Source: Neoechinorhynchus agilis (taxonomy: Eukaryota; Acanthocephala). From it: a DNA stretch of 64,000 nucleotides. Below the pieces are notes generated by a model. That model was not told the DNA's origin. It made no database searches and saw only the letters and a list, made by a program, of their open reading frames with translations. The DNA lies in the NCBI GenBank assembly GCA_051530055.1, contig CM121342.1:12090001-12154000 (forward strand), in the 5' to 3' direction. Of the stretch, positions 11,852 through 23,516 are shown piece after piece. The translations under genes were made by a program, and so were the position numbers. The first letter of the stretch is position 1. Each line of letters starts with the position of its first letter.

Positions 11852-14800
11852 TGATGTGAATTGCGATATAGATCGATGCGCGTAATTAAATTATGCGCTA
11901 CATCGATATAAAACCTCCCACGTGCGTGCGGTGCGTGCATCCATCATTAGTGCCCGTTTTGTTTAACAAAAGCCAACTAAGGGCCATCACAATTTATTAA
12001 ACAAAACTATTCCTATGACGACTAACAATTCCGATATGGATTCCAAGAAGGTGATCCATAATTTGTCGCTACCGAGCGAGCTCAACGTCTCGAAGCCTTC
12101 ATGGCGTCTTGAACGATTCAACGTATTGCCTCACGAGGAGGGAGCGTTGAAGAAGTACAAGTTATGGAGACGGAATTTCCAACACCTTCTGAAATCAATC
12201 GATGGAGGTGTTTCCATCGACACTCTACTTCTGAACATAAGCGCGGACGTTTACGAATTCGTCGAAGAGGAGACCTCTCTAGATGATACTCTGAAAACTT
12301 TAGATCGTTTATTCCTAAAAGAAAGCAACGAAGTCATGGCCAGGTATTTCTTGTCCATACGAAAACAGGCAGACAACGAAGATATCGACCAATTTATTCA
12401 ATCACTCCGATCGTTGGCTAAAAATTGTCATTTCAAAAATGTGTCCGCTGAGGAAGCTCGGGACGATTTCCTTCGTGATTCGTTCATTGCTGGACTGAGA
12501 TCTGACTCTACCCGCCAAAGACTTTTGGAGAACGAGCATTGGGATCTTAACAGAGCCATCGCGATCTCAAAATCTATGCAGAATGCGGTGGAAAGTTTGG
12601 CGCATTTCAACCATAAACCCGAGGTTGGTTCTGTCGGCTTCATCAATCCTGGTTATAGCTCGGATTCCATTTTGGAAACCGTTGAATGTGACGCAACCGT
12701 AAATACCCAGCCATCGAAAATAACGAAAATGTCACGAAACGGGACTAACCTGTGCTATTTCTGTGGACTTAAACGGAATCCTCGATTTCAGTGCCCGGCG
12801 AAAGAGGCCGTCTGTTACTGCTGCTCCCAGCAGGGCCATTTGCTAGGGTTTGTAAGACTAAAGGAAAATTGACGAATAAAAGCGTATCTTCGATTTTTCT
12901 TGCGACCAGCAATCTCGAAGCTCAGTCCGACAAACGTGTTCAAATCTCAATAAATGTTTCAAATTGTCAAATGTCGGCTTTAGTGGATACTGGAAGTGTT
13001 TTAAACTTCATCGATATGAGCGCGACACGAAAACTACGAATACGTTACACGCCTGTTAATCTCAACGTCCTGATGGCCGCGGGTAATTCGTCTCGAAAAG
13101 TGTTGGGAAAATGCCTGGTGGACATACAGTATGAACAAAGAAACTGTTTGAACGTGGAATTGTTTCTATTAAACGATTTATGTTCCGATGTTATCCTTGG
13201 AATACCTTTTATTGGCTTACATTTTGAGATGCGGATAAAACCGGGAGGAACTATGGAAAGTTTAGATCTGCGAATCGCATCGGTCAATACCAAGCAGTCT
13301 CACTATTCACCCCTACTCTTTGAGAATTTGAGCGAAGACACGACTCCGATCGTAACCAAGTCGAGAAGGCACAATGAAGAAAATTCAACGTTTATCCGTG
13401 CAGAAATCAATCGACTATTGCGAGATCAAGTCATAGAACTCGCGAACTCACCTTGGCGAGCCCAAGTTATTGTCGTCAAGCGCGAAAATGGGAAAAAGCG
13501 ACTTGTCGTTGACTTTTCGCAGACTATTAATAGGATCACGTACTTGGACGCTTATCCGCTTCCCAAATTAAGCTCTCTTGCAAAATAAAATCACAAAATA
13601 TAGATATCTCAGCCACTTAGACCTAAAAGACGCTTACCATCAGGTACCTATACAGATCAAAGAGCGCAATTTTACAACTTTCGAAGCTTGCGGAAAATTC
13701 TATCGCTTTACGCGAATCCCCATGGGAGTGACAAATGGAGTGGCCGCCTTTCAGAGATTCATGAACCACGTAATCGATGGGAACGAATTAAAAGCTACCT
13801 TTGCCTATTTGGGCGACGTTATTGTATGTGACAAAACCCGTGAAGAACACAATGTCAATCTAAACCGTTTTAAAAAAGTCACATCGCTTGCCGAATTGAA
13901 GTTGAACGAAGCAAAGAGTACGTTTTGCAAAGAAACCATTCGAGTATTAGGATACGATATCGGCGCAGGACAGCTGAAACCAGATCGTTCGCGGCTTAAA
14001 CCCTTGGACGAAATCCGAACTTCAACGAACAAAGCGACCTTAAGGCGTTTATTGGGATTTTTTTGCGTATTACAGTCGGTGGATTTCTAATTATTCCAGC
14101 AAAATCCAACCGCTAATCGTTGCCGACTTATCTTTTCCTCTTGATCACAAAGAAATCGATGTCATTCGCAGCTTGAAGGAAGATATTAAAAAGCTACTGT
14201 GAATGCGATTGAGGACGATGGAAAATTCACTCTGGAATGCGATGCGTCAGACAATGCCATAGAGGCGGCCCTTTTTCAGAACGACGGACCTGTAGCGTTT
14301 TATAGTCGAACATTATCGAAATATGAAAAACGCTATCATATCATCGAAAAAGAAGCATTAGCCATGGTCGATTCGATAAGAGAATGGAAGTGCTACCTCT
14401 CAACGCGCCATTTCACCGCTATCACAGATCAGCGTTCCATTTCCTTCATGCTAAATCAACGACACGGCGGGAAGATCCGGAACGACAGGATTTTGTGGTG
14501 GAAGCTACCTTTGGATGTCCCTCCTTTATCCACTCTGATCGCGGCTCCTGCTTCACCTCTAGAACATTACGCGATTGGCTAACTTCGCTAAGGATATGCT
14601 CAAGTCACACAACCTCCTATCGTCCTCAAGCCAATGGACAATGTGAACGTCTCAATGGTACCCTTTGGAAGACGATCCTCCTAACATTGGAAGACAAGTC
14701 TTGGCCAATAACAAAGTGGGACGAAGCGTTCTTACAAGCTCTGGAAATCTAAGATCGCTGCTTTGTACCTCTACTGCAAAGACACCTCACGAGCGAATGT

Positions 14801-15287
14801 TCTGCTATGAAAGGAGGGTACCGATTGGAATTAACCTTCCTAGATGGCTCCGATCTGGAGAATCCGTATGGGTGAAGAATGGGCCCGCGAAATCGAAAAG
14901 TGAAGATTCTGTCCAAAAAGCCAAATTGATCGATGCCAATGAAAAATACTGTATAGTTAAATACCCTGATGGACGTCAGGACTCAGTCTCGACACAAAGA
15001 ATAGCCCCCGCTTGCGATACGAGCGCTTCGGACGTTACAGTGAAGGAATCTCAAGTGCCGGAAGGTGGGGTACCGAATGACATTACATGTGATGTCGAAA
15101 AAGAAGATAACCTTGACGGGCAACCTACTTCAGACGAGCCTGTTGAACAAACTACTTCGGATACTGCGCATCAGGTACGAGGTTCGACGTGGACATCCGA
15201 AAACAGAAAGCTGGTCCGTCGCTCGACTCGCTTCCGAAAAGAATCCGGCGGAAGGTTGATGTGAATTGCGATATAGATCGATGCGCG
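11852..15287 (+). mobile_element. Ty3/gypsy LTR retrotransposon, decayed, nested in a LINE
   Basis: Fossil element of about 3.4 kb. The two ends share an identical 31-bp direct repeat (11852-11882 and 15257-15287). The 5' flank then has a TATAAAA-like box and a leader. Parts in order: gag-like region with a zinc-knuckle motif (about 12.0-12.9 kb), protease-like region with VDTGSV (about 13.0-13.3 kb), reverse transcriptase (13.4-14.1 kb), RNase H with LECDASDNAIEAAL (14.2-14.5 kb), integrase core remnant (14.5-14.75 kb) and integrase C-terminal/chromodomain-side region (14.75-15.26 kb). It is broken, with several interruptions and an apparent loss inside the integrase region. Insertion into a LINE on the opposite strand shows it is younger than that LINE copy. 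Well-kept motifs suggest moderate age. Confidence 0.8.
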
Positions 15288-16069
15288 GGCCATCTTTAAA
15301 CATGATAGATAGATTCCAGATGCGAAACTATGATTGACGATGGTAGTTAATGGGTCAATAATTTCCGGTATGATAACACGAACAGCCCAGTTAGGAATGT
15401 CCGAATGTGGGGATCCGTTTCGCGGCAGTTTCTTGAGATGCTGAAACACTTCGAGGGAGGAAACCAGTGGGGGTAACTTCGAAGAGCCCATTTTTTGTGT
15501 ATTAGCTTCAAGTTGGATGTCACCGTCGTTTGGTGAGCATAGCTTTGCGTTGATGGAATCGAGGATCGCCTTTAATTCAGAGGCTGACAAGTATGCGAAA
15601 GGTTGAGGGTTCCGTAGCCCCGGGCAACTTTTGATTGTATGCCACCAATGTGCGTTTCCCGTGGAGCGAATTCTGGACGAGAGATATTCTTTGCGGGCAT
15701 TCATTATTTTTATAGAAAGCGTGGATTGTAGGCGTGACAAATCGGGCGAATTTTTATGGAAAGCCGGCAATGGTTTGTTGTTGGAGTAGCTTCAGAAGAG
15801 GGCTGAGCCAGGGCGGGTCACGGTTAGTGATTTTAACAAATTTCTTGGGGATGCAAGAGGATAAGCAATACCCAATCGCCGAAGTAAGGTCGGACATCGT
15901 AACAGATGGATCTTGTGCATTACCAATAGGGATAAAGGGAACCACAGATTTGTACATTTCTACGAATTTGAAGATGTGATGATCCCGTTTGTCCCAGACG
16001 GGAACTGCTGGATATTTGATACGAGGAGGTGGGTTAGAAGTGGAGACGAGGACGCAGGAGTGATCTGAG

Positions 16070-16209
16070 TTGGCGAGTGGCGGTAGTTTAGTAGCGATTG
16101 TGTAGGCTTGTATGTTGGAGAACACTTTGTCGAGGCGGGTTGGCGAGTGACGGTAGTTTAGTAGCGGTTGTGTAGGCTTGTATGTTGGAGAACACTTTGT
16201 CGAGGCGGG
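16070..16209. repeat. 70-bp tandem duplication inside the LINE endonuclease
   Basis: Two adjacent copies (16070-16139 and 16140-16209) beginning TTGGCGAGTG and ending GTCGAGGCGGG, differing at about two bases. The duplicated piece encodes the endonuclease segment DKVFSNIQAYTIATKLPPL, so the second copy shifts the frame of the element. High identity means a recent event. Confidence 0.85.
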
Positions 16210-16699
16210 ATTTTGCCATGCAGGAAATTTGACGAGTTGATGCAGGTCAGAGAGTGGCGTGAGTTGAAAAAGGTTGTTAAAGTCGCCTGCAATGAGGAAG
16301 TGGTGTGAATTGTTGCTGTTGAACAAATCCATCAGTTTTTCCCGCGATAGAGAACTCTCGAAAGCCGTTTCTTAAGTGGGTGGAGAGATGAATGGCAATG
16401 AACTCAAGGTCGGGGTGTTGTAGGGAACCTACGCGGGATATTGAATAAGGCAGTAGAGTGCGAACAAAGATTGAGATTCCTCCCCCTGTTTTGTCTTCGC
16501 GATAAGAGTGAAACGCTGAGAACCCGGGCCGGATGGCGGAGTCCTTGTTCATAAGGGTAAGCCATGTTACGGTTATTATTATGATATCCGCATTGGTGTT
16601 TACTGGCATATTTATAACCTCATCGAGTTTGGGAAGAAGGTTGCGGGCATTTGAGTAAAGTATCCTAGGAAAGTATATTTTCTTTCTTCTAGGATTGAG

Positions 16700-17175
16700 G
16701 CGATGATTTGTTGAGACCGACTTGGCGTCAGTTTTTTGCAGTTTATCTGAATCACTAACGATTAAATTTACAAGTCCATTTCGATCTATATTTTAACCTG
16801 GTAGGCATTACATGAACTTCCTTATCACATGTTATTGAACGCTTTCATGTGGACGCTACTTAAAACTATGAGGTTTATAACTGCACAAATAGATCATTTA
16901 TCTTTTTTCACTTGAGTTTGGTGGTTAAACGGCGACAGCGTCAAAGTTATGAAGCGATCGAAACACGCGGAACTAATAACGAAAATCACCACAAATATAG
17001 CCGTCATTCGTAAATGCGTCATTTGATCAATTATAGCACAAACTAGAAAAATTAATCGATTGATCTCACCCTGCATTCCCCTTCGCTCAGATACTCTCTC
17101 TACTAAAGATTTACTCGCAAGTAAAAGATCTAATACTAAAAACTAAAGAGTAAACTACTTTCATCGACTCCTGAA
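16700..17175. other. no recognisable gene
   Basis: AT-rich spacer between the LINE 5' end and the small two-exon gene. The open frame at 16894-17076 (minus) has no recognisable motif. Confidence 0.4.
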
Positions 17176-17525
17176 CTAGCTTGGTGGACTGAGGATAGCA
17201 GCAGGATCAACATTAGAGGCAACCACGTCGACTAACTCGGCCTTGAATTCCGAATTTTGTTCAAATAAGATATTTGCTTCAATGTCGTAATAGTCGCTAC
17301 CATTGAGACGGATCTAGAGGCGGACGAAGCGTAAGGAATAGGTTTAAATACGATAAAGAAGCTTACCCTGATGCTCATGGAAAAACCATTTCCTTCAATA
17401 GCACCAATAATATATCTTGTGGCAATAATGTCACAGCATCCGGAACGTCCGATGGTCATGCAAATGTCTCGTTTCATGTATTCCACAACTCCTTGTACCA
17501 ATGAATTCGCGATTTGAATGCTCAT
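17176..17525 (-). CDS. Small two-exon protein, 98 aa, unknown
   Basis: Exon 1 (17525-17367) begins MSIQIANSLVQGVVEYMKRD and ends FSMSIR before a GTAAGC donor. A 53-bp intron ends in CCTCTAG, and exon 2 (17313-17176) reads IRLNGSDYYDIEANILFEQN then KAELVDVVASNVDPAAILS and stops. The phase matches on both sides and the joined product has ordinary, mixed composition with no frame breaks, which supports a real gene. There is no signal peptide or membrane span and I do not recognise the family. The short intron matches others in the window. Confidence 0.55.
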
Positions 17526-18550
17526 TTCTGTTCAGCGATACGAGATGATTTCGAACAAGAATAGATGAACTCAAGAGACTTAACCATCTTTGCGTGATGC
17601 GCAAACAACATTAAACAACAAAGACGCTCAATCTTGATTATATTGTAAACAAATAAAGCGCTTTTATACATGTTATTTGTCAAGACGATCGAATTTTGCG
17701 AGATTGAAGATTGCCTAAGTTGTTCATTTGGCTCTGAGTGTTTATTACATAAACTGTTTGTTGTATCCACTTTCCCCTTCCGTTTGATAGTGAAAGTTCG
17801 AGCGTAAGTGAACATTTTAATCACGACATTTCGTTTAATTTAGAAAAACCAACTCGTTAGGATTATATTATCAAAATCCACAAGGAAGCGTTGGATACTT
17901 TTTCGCAATGAGAGCTCATCTCACAACCCCATCCCCTACCCGGAGTTTTCAAATGACATCCCCCGAGTAACCTTCTTAAGAATTCCGAAAACCCAGAAGT
18001 ACATGATTCCTCTTCTTTATTCAATAATAAAATGTGTTATTGCTTTCTTATTGCTTAAAATGTTTACATTGCGGTAAATACTAGATGGTCAATGTATCCA
18101 AATTGGAAAGGCGTGCTATCTTCAAGCTGTGTGTTTCTGGTTATTGTACGCACAGAAGCATACTTATAAGTAGCTTTATGCTCAAATTTTAAGAATACGT
18201 TCGAGTTCATTGAAAATTATCTGATTGTGTGCGATAAGCAAATCATGATATATTTTCTACATCAACAATTCTCCACACATTTATAACCCGTTCATAATAA
18301 CTGTATAAATATTTTTGAAACCATTTACCTCAAGCATATTTTAATCATCACTTTTAATTGGCTATGTTCGAAGCCATTGAAGCGCCGCAACAATTCGCAA
18401 AGTTTCTAACAGTAACAAAAATTTGTGAGAAACAAGAGTTGAGAGGAAAAATCTAAAAACGAGATTTTTAAAACGGAGCAACCGCGATCGTCCAGATGAA
18501 ATTTATTTGACATTTAGAATGGTATCATAGATGTGCGTGTGAAAAACCGA
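17526..18550. other. intergenic, no gene seen
   Basis: About 1 kb of AT-rich DNA upstream of the 98-aa gene and downstream of SelT. The minus-strand open frame at 17522-17824 overlaps the 5' flank of the small gene and shows no family signature. Confidence 0.4.
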
Positions 18551-18555
18551 GTTCG

Positions 18556-18606
18556 ACGTTTCAGATCGTAGTTGCCCGAAGGTTTGAACTGCGGTCGTCA
18601 TAATGT
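18556..18606 (-). promoter_or_regulatory. SECIS element (selenocysteine insertion) of SelT
   Basis: In the 3' UTR, about 25-70 bp after the SelT stop, the minus strand reads TTATGACGACCGCAGTT, then an apical loop starting CAAACC, then AACTACGATCTGAAAC. This has the eukaryotic SECIS layout: ATGA on the 5' side and TGA on the 3' side forming the non-Watson-Crick quartet, a 10-position helix II between them with eight pairs and two C-A mismatches, and unpaired AA in the apical loop 11 nt after the quartet. A CC/GG mini-stem in the loop would make it form 2. Folding was done by eye. Confidence 0.75.
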
Positions 18607-18625
18607 TCGATTCTCGTTCACACAA

Positions 18626-19222
18626 CTACGTGGATACTCCGGATATTCCTTGCAGAAGTTCATTAAGATTAGGCAGCCGACCAGTTTCGAGTTTTGAGAA
18701 TATTCGCTGATCATTAAGAAACACTTCAAACGCGCCTGTCGCTAAGCACGAGCTTTCTATGGTTCCAATGACCAAGAACAACAAAGCACAAGCATATCCT
18801 CGGTTGTTCAGAGCCCATGTGTAGGCTCTAGCAAAAAGACTGGTGGTTGTAGATATTGGAATTTGGTTACCGGTCGCAATGAGCGCTATTATAGCGAACT
18901 TTAAATAAAACAGAACGCTTGCAAGTTTGGAACGCCACTGTGGAGGTGGATAATTGGATCCAATGACCTCCATTGTGGGATACTGCGTCTGAATAGCTCG
19001 TTTGAACTGCTCAAACGCGTTTCTGTATCCTCAGGATTGACAATGCATTATTGATAGAATGTTAAGACGATCGGAGGTCGACACAGCTCTCATTGTAGGT
19101 TGGTGGCTTCGTTGACGGTTTTTTATCGCTGTTTTTTGGGTGTTGGATTGGGGTGACCAAATATCCAAAAAAGTAACTATGATGAGCAAAACAGCAAGCA
19201 GAGATTTCTCGGCTTTTGTCAT
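18626..19222 (-). CDS. SELENOT: Selenoprotein T, with TGA read as selenocysteine
   Basis: A single exon of 199 codons including the final stop (198 residues; human SELENOT has 195). The N-terminus MTKAEKSLLAVLLIIVTFLD is a signal/membrane segment. At codon 64 (19033-19031) an in-frame TGA sits in CQSU followed by GYRNAFEQFKRAI, exactly where the family has CVSU-GYR. Then come PTMEVIGSNYPPP, a membrane-like helix LASVLFYLKFAIIALIATG, and the signature CLATGAFEVFLNDQRIFSKLE with GRLPNLNELLQ. SelT is an ER thioredoxin-like oxidoreductase. A SECIS-like hairpin follows the stop. Read without recoding, the gene looks like two unrelated ORFs. Confidence 0.92.
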
Positions 19223-19862
19223 ATGTCTTCAAGAAAGAGAGAGGGAGAAAAAGTGAGTCGCTTTCGTGTACACACAGTCGGTGACGAGAGGAGCTGAGTA
19301 ACGGACTAGAAGATCTCGTTGAGTATTTAGATTTATCGACGATGAAATTTGATTCGAGTACAAGGTTTATGCATTCGTCAGAAATTTTCGAATAATAGAC
19401 CACTGCCTTCCTTTGCTTAAAGGTAGATTTAAAAATCATTAAGAAGACTCACCATAATATTGATTTTAAGCTACAGATCTTTTTGTATAACAACTAAATA
19501 ACGCGTCTTTTGTTCTCCGATGTGGACGCGATCTAAATTTAACTTAGACTCCGATAATTTGTTAAATTTCTAATATTGACAAGAGCGTCTAATAGTACGA
19601 GACGATGTTATTTGCTCTCGTCTTGTCCAGCATAGCCTATTTTTTTATAAAAAATGTGCAATGTAGCGTTCAAAAAGAAGACGCAAGAGGTAATAAATGG
19701 TTTATCCAATATCTGCATTCGACACCAAATACAGAAAGGAATTCTCTTGAAATCGTATACGCATTGAAGTAGCTCCGAAATAAGGTTCGGATTATTTAAA
19801 ATTATTTATTTCATAATAAAATAAATAATATTTTCACGTCACTAAGTACGAAATCGGGAAAA

Positions 19863-20051
19863 ATGGATTTTAAACGAAACACTGCAAATCAAAATTTTTC
19901 ACGGGAATCTGAAGTAACGAATTTTGCATTCGTTATTAAAGGAAATGGAGAGAGTGAATTAGAACCTCAGACGCCTACGATAAGAGAGGGTATACAGTTC
20001 AGTCTAAGACACAGTTTTAACCTGCACCGACTCGAATCGCAGTATGCTTAA
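19863..20051 (+). CDS. Hypothetical 62-aa ORF
   Basis: Begins MDFKRNTANQNFSRESEVTN and ends with SLRHSFNLHRLESQYA, with AGATAAAGTAA soon after the stop. It lies between the 5' side of SelT and the 3' end of pelota on the opposite strand to both. Polar composition, no domain, signal peptide or membrane span. It may be a single exon of something longer or chance. I do not recognise it. Confidence 0.25.
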   Translation: MDFKRNTANQNFSRESEVTNFAFVIKGNGESELEPQTPTIREGIQFSLRHSFNLHRLESQYA

Positions 20052-20175
20052 ATTATATCCATTTGACGCAAGTAATAGGAAGATAAAGTAATTGCAAATA
20101 TGACGAACAGTGCCGGATTTCATAACCTTTATCCCAATTTCACGGTTTATCAACAAAACCTGACAACAAAACTAT

Positions 20176-23100
20176 CTATTCCTCATCACTTGAACTTTCA
20201 TAATCTTCCTCGAGTACATCGGGCAAAGGATACCTAAGAATCGCTGCGATGCCACCGAGCTGATCAAGCTGTAATCCAGTTTGATGAAGCGTGGAAAATA
20301 TTTTTGCTTTACCGCCAACTGCCTTTACCAAATCCATCATATCTACAACCATTTTGCGATGTTCAGCAGTTCCTGATTTTAAAAAACGATCTGTGACGAA
20401 CATTGTCTCAATTGCTTGGCATTCATTTGCACGAGAAACATGTCGATGTCCATAGAACGCCTTTGCGGGATTAGAGGCGAGAAGCTCGTAAAATTCAGCC
20501 ATCAGTTTAACATCCTCAACTGCCTTTGTATTCGCAAGTCGCTTCATCACGGTTGGATCCCTCAGAACTTCATCAACTGAATGCTTAAAACCGGTTGAAC
20601 AATGACAAAGTAGGAATTTGCTTCTGTTGTCTTGAATTGTTTTCATCACTGAATCCTTGCATGCTAACGTGCTCGTCGTCTGCTTTAGATATTCAAAAAA
20701 TTGATCTTTAATAAAGCCAGGACTGGCAAGGATGCACACTTTAACAACCTCAAAATTAACATGTCGTCCAATTGATTGAAGGATGTTGTCAAAGAATTTA
20801 TTAAGCGCCTTGTCATGATTATTGGTGAATCCTTTTCGTTTTCGTGGAACTGATAACGTCACGTGGGCCATCACAACTGACATTGTAGATGTTACGAGGC
20901 AAACGTTTGCTATACCTTCCTGCATTACGATGGCAGCAATATCCGCGTTAGTGGTAATATCGGTAGATTCTTTGAGCAAATCCAAAGACACTGAATCCCA
21001 ATATTCCTTTCGTATTGATATCGCATGATTTGGTTCCACAGCCGCGCTTCTCTGATCCGTAAGTTCGAGAAAAGCCTTTTAATCGTTTCCCCCGTCATTT
21101 ATACGGATATTAAGCTTGAATCCGAATCGGAATAGCAAATCTTTTTGAGGCACTTTAACGAGCAAGACCGAAGAGCTGGGTAAGATGTTAATAAAAAGAC
21201 GAGTGGATATTTGCGCTATGCAAAAGACACGATGAAGTGGCGCAAAGGCACACGATATGGAACAAGAACGAGATGAGAACGGATATAAACTATTTTATGG
21301 TGGTACGAGGGGCACACATAATCGGGTTGGGATCGCAATCTCCGAACGATTTCGGGATTCGCTACAAGAAGTACATCGCTTCGATGACCGCCTGATGAAA
21401 TTGACCTTAATCCTGCCTCAGAGAAAAGTTCACTTCTTTTCTGCATATGCGCCGCAGACCAGGCTTGGAGATCACGAAATAGAGAAACGTTTTGGGAAAT
21501 GCTGGATCATCGCATACGTGAAATTCCTGAAGATTAAAGAAGCGGACGGAAATCGTTCCCACGGTGAAAAAGGATTTGGTAAGAGAAACATTGATGGAGA
21601 ACGAATCCTTATGTTTGTTGACTCACAGATTTGGTATGCAGTCCGTCAACACAAAATCCCTGAACAATTGATCGAATGGGTAACATTGCTCTACCGAAAT
21701 CCAAAGAGCCGTGTCAGGAATGTGGCAGGAATCTCAAAACCATAGCCGATAAGCGTTGGAGTTCATCAGGGAAGTGCACTGCCGCCTTTACTGTTTATCT
21801 TAGTAATGGATGCGATAACTTCAGATATCCAACGCCCAGCGCCGTTCACAATACTGTATGCCGATGACGTTCTCCTAGTATCTGAAGACAAAGAGAAGCT
21901 TCAAAGAGTGGTCCAAGTATGGAGAGACAGATTGGCGAGATTCGGTTTAAAGATGAACCTGACGAAAACACAATATCTAACAACCGATCAACAAACGAAA
22001 AGACACATTTAACACAGACAAAATCAATTTGCCGCGCGCGTTGACCACTTCAAATACCTAGGGTCGACAATATCAAATGACCGCGATCTATAGTGGGAAA
22101 TAACAAATAGAATCAGCGCAATTTGGATGAAATAGCGGTCAGCAACTGTCGTCCTGTGTGATCGGCGAATGAAGACGCACCTCAAGTCGAGGATTTATCG
22201 CTCAGTACTTCGCCCGTGGCACTATATGGAGCCGAATGCTGGCCAATCATCAAGAACGACGAACATCGCCCAAGCGTCATGGAGACAAAGATGCTAAGAT
22301 GGATGAGCGGCATCACATTGTCCGACCATGTCAATCATCCGACGACATTCGAAATCGCTTCGGTGTTATGACGATCAAGGATAAAATGCGTGAGGCCCAA
22401 CGGAGATGGTACAGTTATTTGATGCGTGCAAATGGGACCTCTCTCGCGAAGAAAGGATTGACCGTCGAAGTTAACGGAAAGCGCCCAAGAGGGAAGGCTC
22501 TCGATCGGGACAAGTCGAAGCAAAAGTCCTCAACAGTCGACCCCGTCTCCGAACGGAAAGGCTAAGAAAAAGAAGAAGAAAGCCTCATCAGTCAACTAAA
22601 AAGATGTTATCTTGAATTATTGTCTTCGATGGAGGGAAGTATACTTTCGTTTTCTTAGTTTTGCCACCTACTATTTAGAAATTCACTAATTTATTTCCGA
22701 TATTTCACGTCGGATAATTCGGACATTTTCTCAAGGTTTGTCATTGTTTGACAAACAAACTTACTTTGTAATAACTTTCAAACAATGACAAAAACCTTCA
22801 GGAAAATGTCGGAATTATCTCCGACGTGAAATATCGGGGAAATAAAGTAGTGAATTTTTGAATCCTAGGTGGCAAAACTAAGAAAAAGAAAATATACTTC
22901 CCCCGTCGAAGTCAATAATTCAAGATAATATCTTTTTAGTTGACTGATGAGGCTTTATCTTTCATAAAATCTTTCAAATCAATAAAATATGTTTTCCCCA
23001 AGGTTGATTATGATCACCATGCATCTCCAACCACATAATCCCGGAGGATTTTCTCTCGATGATTTAAAGTTATTCAATATTCAGAAATTACGAGAATAAG

Positions 23101-23516
23101 TTGAGTGCAGATTTAAAAATCCTGGGCCGCTGTAGTTATGCCACATTAATCTTTTACACTGTGGGAAAAACGGTGAATAATGTCCTTAAAAGTTCTTCAA
23201 AGAAGCCCAGCATTACGGTGATTGTATGATATGCACCCAATTTGATATACTCGTTTTCCTGACAGTTTTTTCCTCTTATTCTTATCGATTTGGTTTCGGA
23301 ATCAATTGTTTCAACCACGATACAGACGGATGTTTTGACCTTCGTTGTCTGAGGATTGGAACTGTTTTCGTTCAAGACAACTTTACGATAACTGGTCGCC
23401 TTCACGGTATCATTGGGTTGGATTAATTGGTAAATATACCAAATATCTTCAGAGTTCTCAGGAACCAATTTGGCGTGCCCGGAACCTTTGTCAATACGCT
23501 TTCCAAGTATTTTCAT
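20176..23516 (-). CDS. PELO: Pelota (mRNA surveillance / ribosome rescue factor)
   Basis: Two exons, 391 residues in total (human 385). Exon 1 (23516 to about 23217) starts MKILGKRIDKGSGHAKLVPE and ends CQENEYIKLGAYHTIT, the end of the eRF1_1-like domain, before donor GTAATG. Exon 2 (about 21051 to 20176, acceptor GATCAG) resumes with EPNHAISIRKEYWDS, then TNADIAAIVMQEGIANVCLV, VPRKRKG, KVCILASPGFIKDQFFEYL and the C-terminal RIFSTLHQTG-like block KIFSTLHQTGLQLDQLGGIA and an acidic SSSDEE tail. Pelota with Hbs1 enters the A site of stalled ribosomes; like its relatives it lacks the GGQ of eRF1. The 2.2-kb intron contains an RTE-like LINE fragment and a foldback element. Splice sites were picked by eye. 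Confidence 0.92.
21240..22565 (+). mobile_element. RTE-type non-LTR retrotransposon fragment in a pelota intron
   Basis: Antisense to pelota. Endonuclease pieces read NRVGIAISERFRDSLQEVHR and VHFFSAYAPQT (21.3-21.46 kb). Reverse-transcriptase pieces read VRQHKIPEQLIEWVTLLY (21.65 kb), the core FTILYADDVLLVSEDKE (21.85 kb) and RLARFGLKMNLTKTQYL. The typical RTE tail follows: ALYGAECWPI and METKMLRWMSGITLSDHV (22.2-22.3 kb), then RDKMREAQRRWYSYLMRA-like sequence. Large internal deletions and frame breaks make it inactive. Confidence 0.8.
22580..22955. mobile_element. Foldback / MITE element with about 170-bp terminal inverted repeats
   Basis: Left arm starts AAAGCCTCATCAGTCAACTA and the right arm ends with its complement TAGTTGACTGATGAGGCTTT. 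Pairing continues inward through CTTAGTTTTGCCACCTA and ACGTCGGATAAT to TCATTGTTTGA/TCAAACAATGA around a small loop. No coding capacity. It abuts the RTE fragment inside the pelota intron. Related, reduced copies lie at 50.6-50.8 kb and 36.1-36.2 kb. Confidence 0.85.

Larger units (their letters stand above)
10230..16700 (-). mobile_element. Nearly full-length LINE (Jockey/CR1-like layout), interrupted by an LTR element
   Basis: Reading the minus strand from 16.7 kb: an apurinic-type endonuclease starts with RILYSNARNLLPKLDEV and IIIITVTWL (16.6 kb), then FLIAGDFNNLF (16.3 kb), DKVFSNIQAYTIA and LANSDHSCV (16.1 kb). The RT begins near 15.8 kb (SPDLSRLQSTLSIKIMNA, LKKLPRNGSPHSDIPN). After the 3.4-kb insertion it resumes at 11.6 kb with GVPKGAILSPLLFNIFLNRL and the catalytic YADD motif (LFLYADDITLV). 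The tail reads HPPRLVPHITHPHR and FIPFFPAAQS, ending near 10.84 kb. The 3' UTR reaches about 10.23 kb with a terminal hairpin and AATAAAACGTG. A 70-bp duplication in the endonuclease and several frame breaks make it dead. The clade is inferred from motifs only. Confidence 0.8.
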
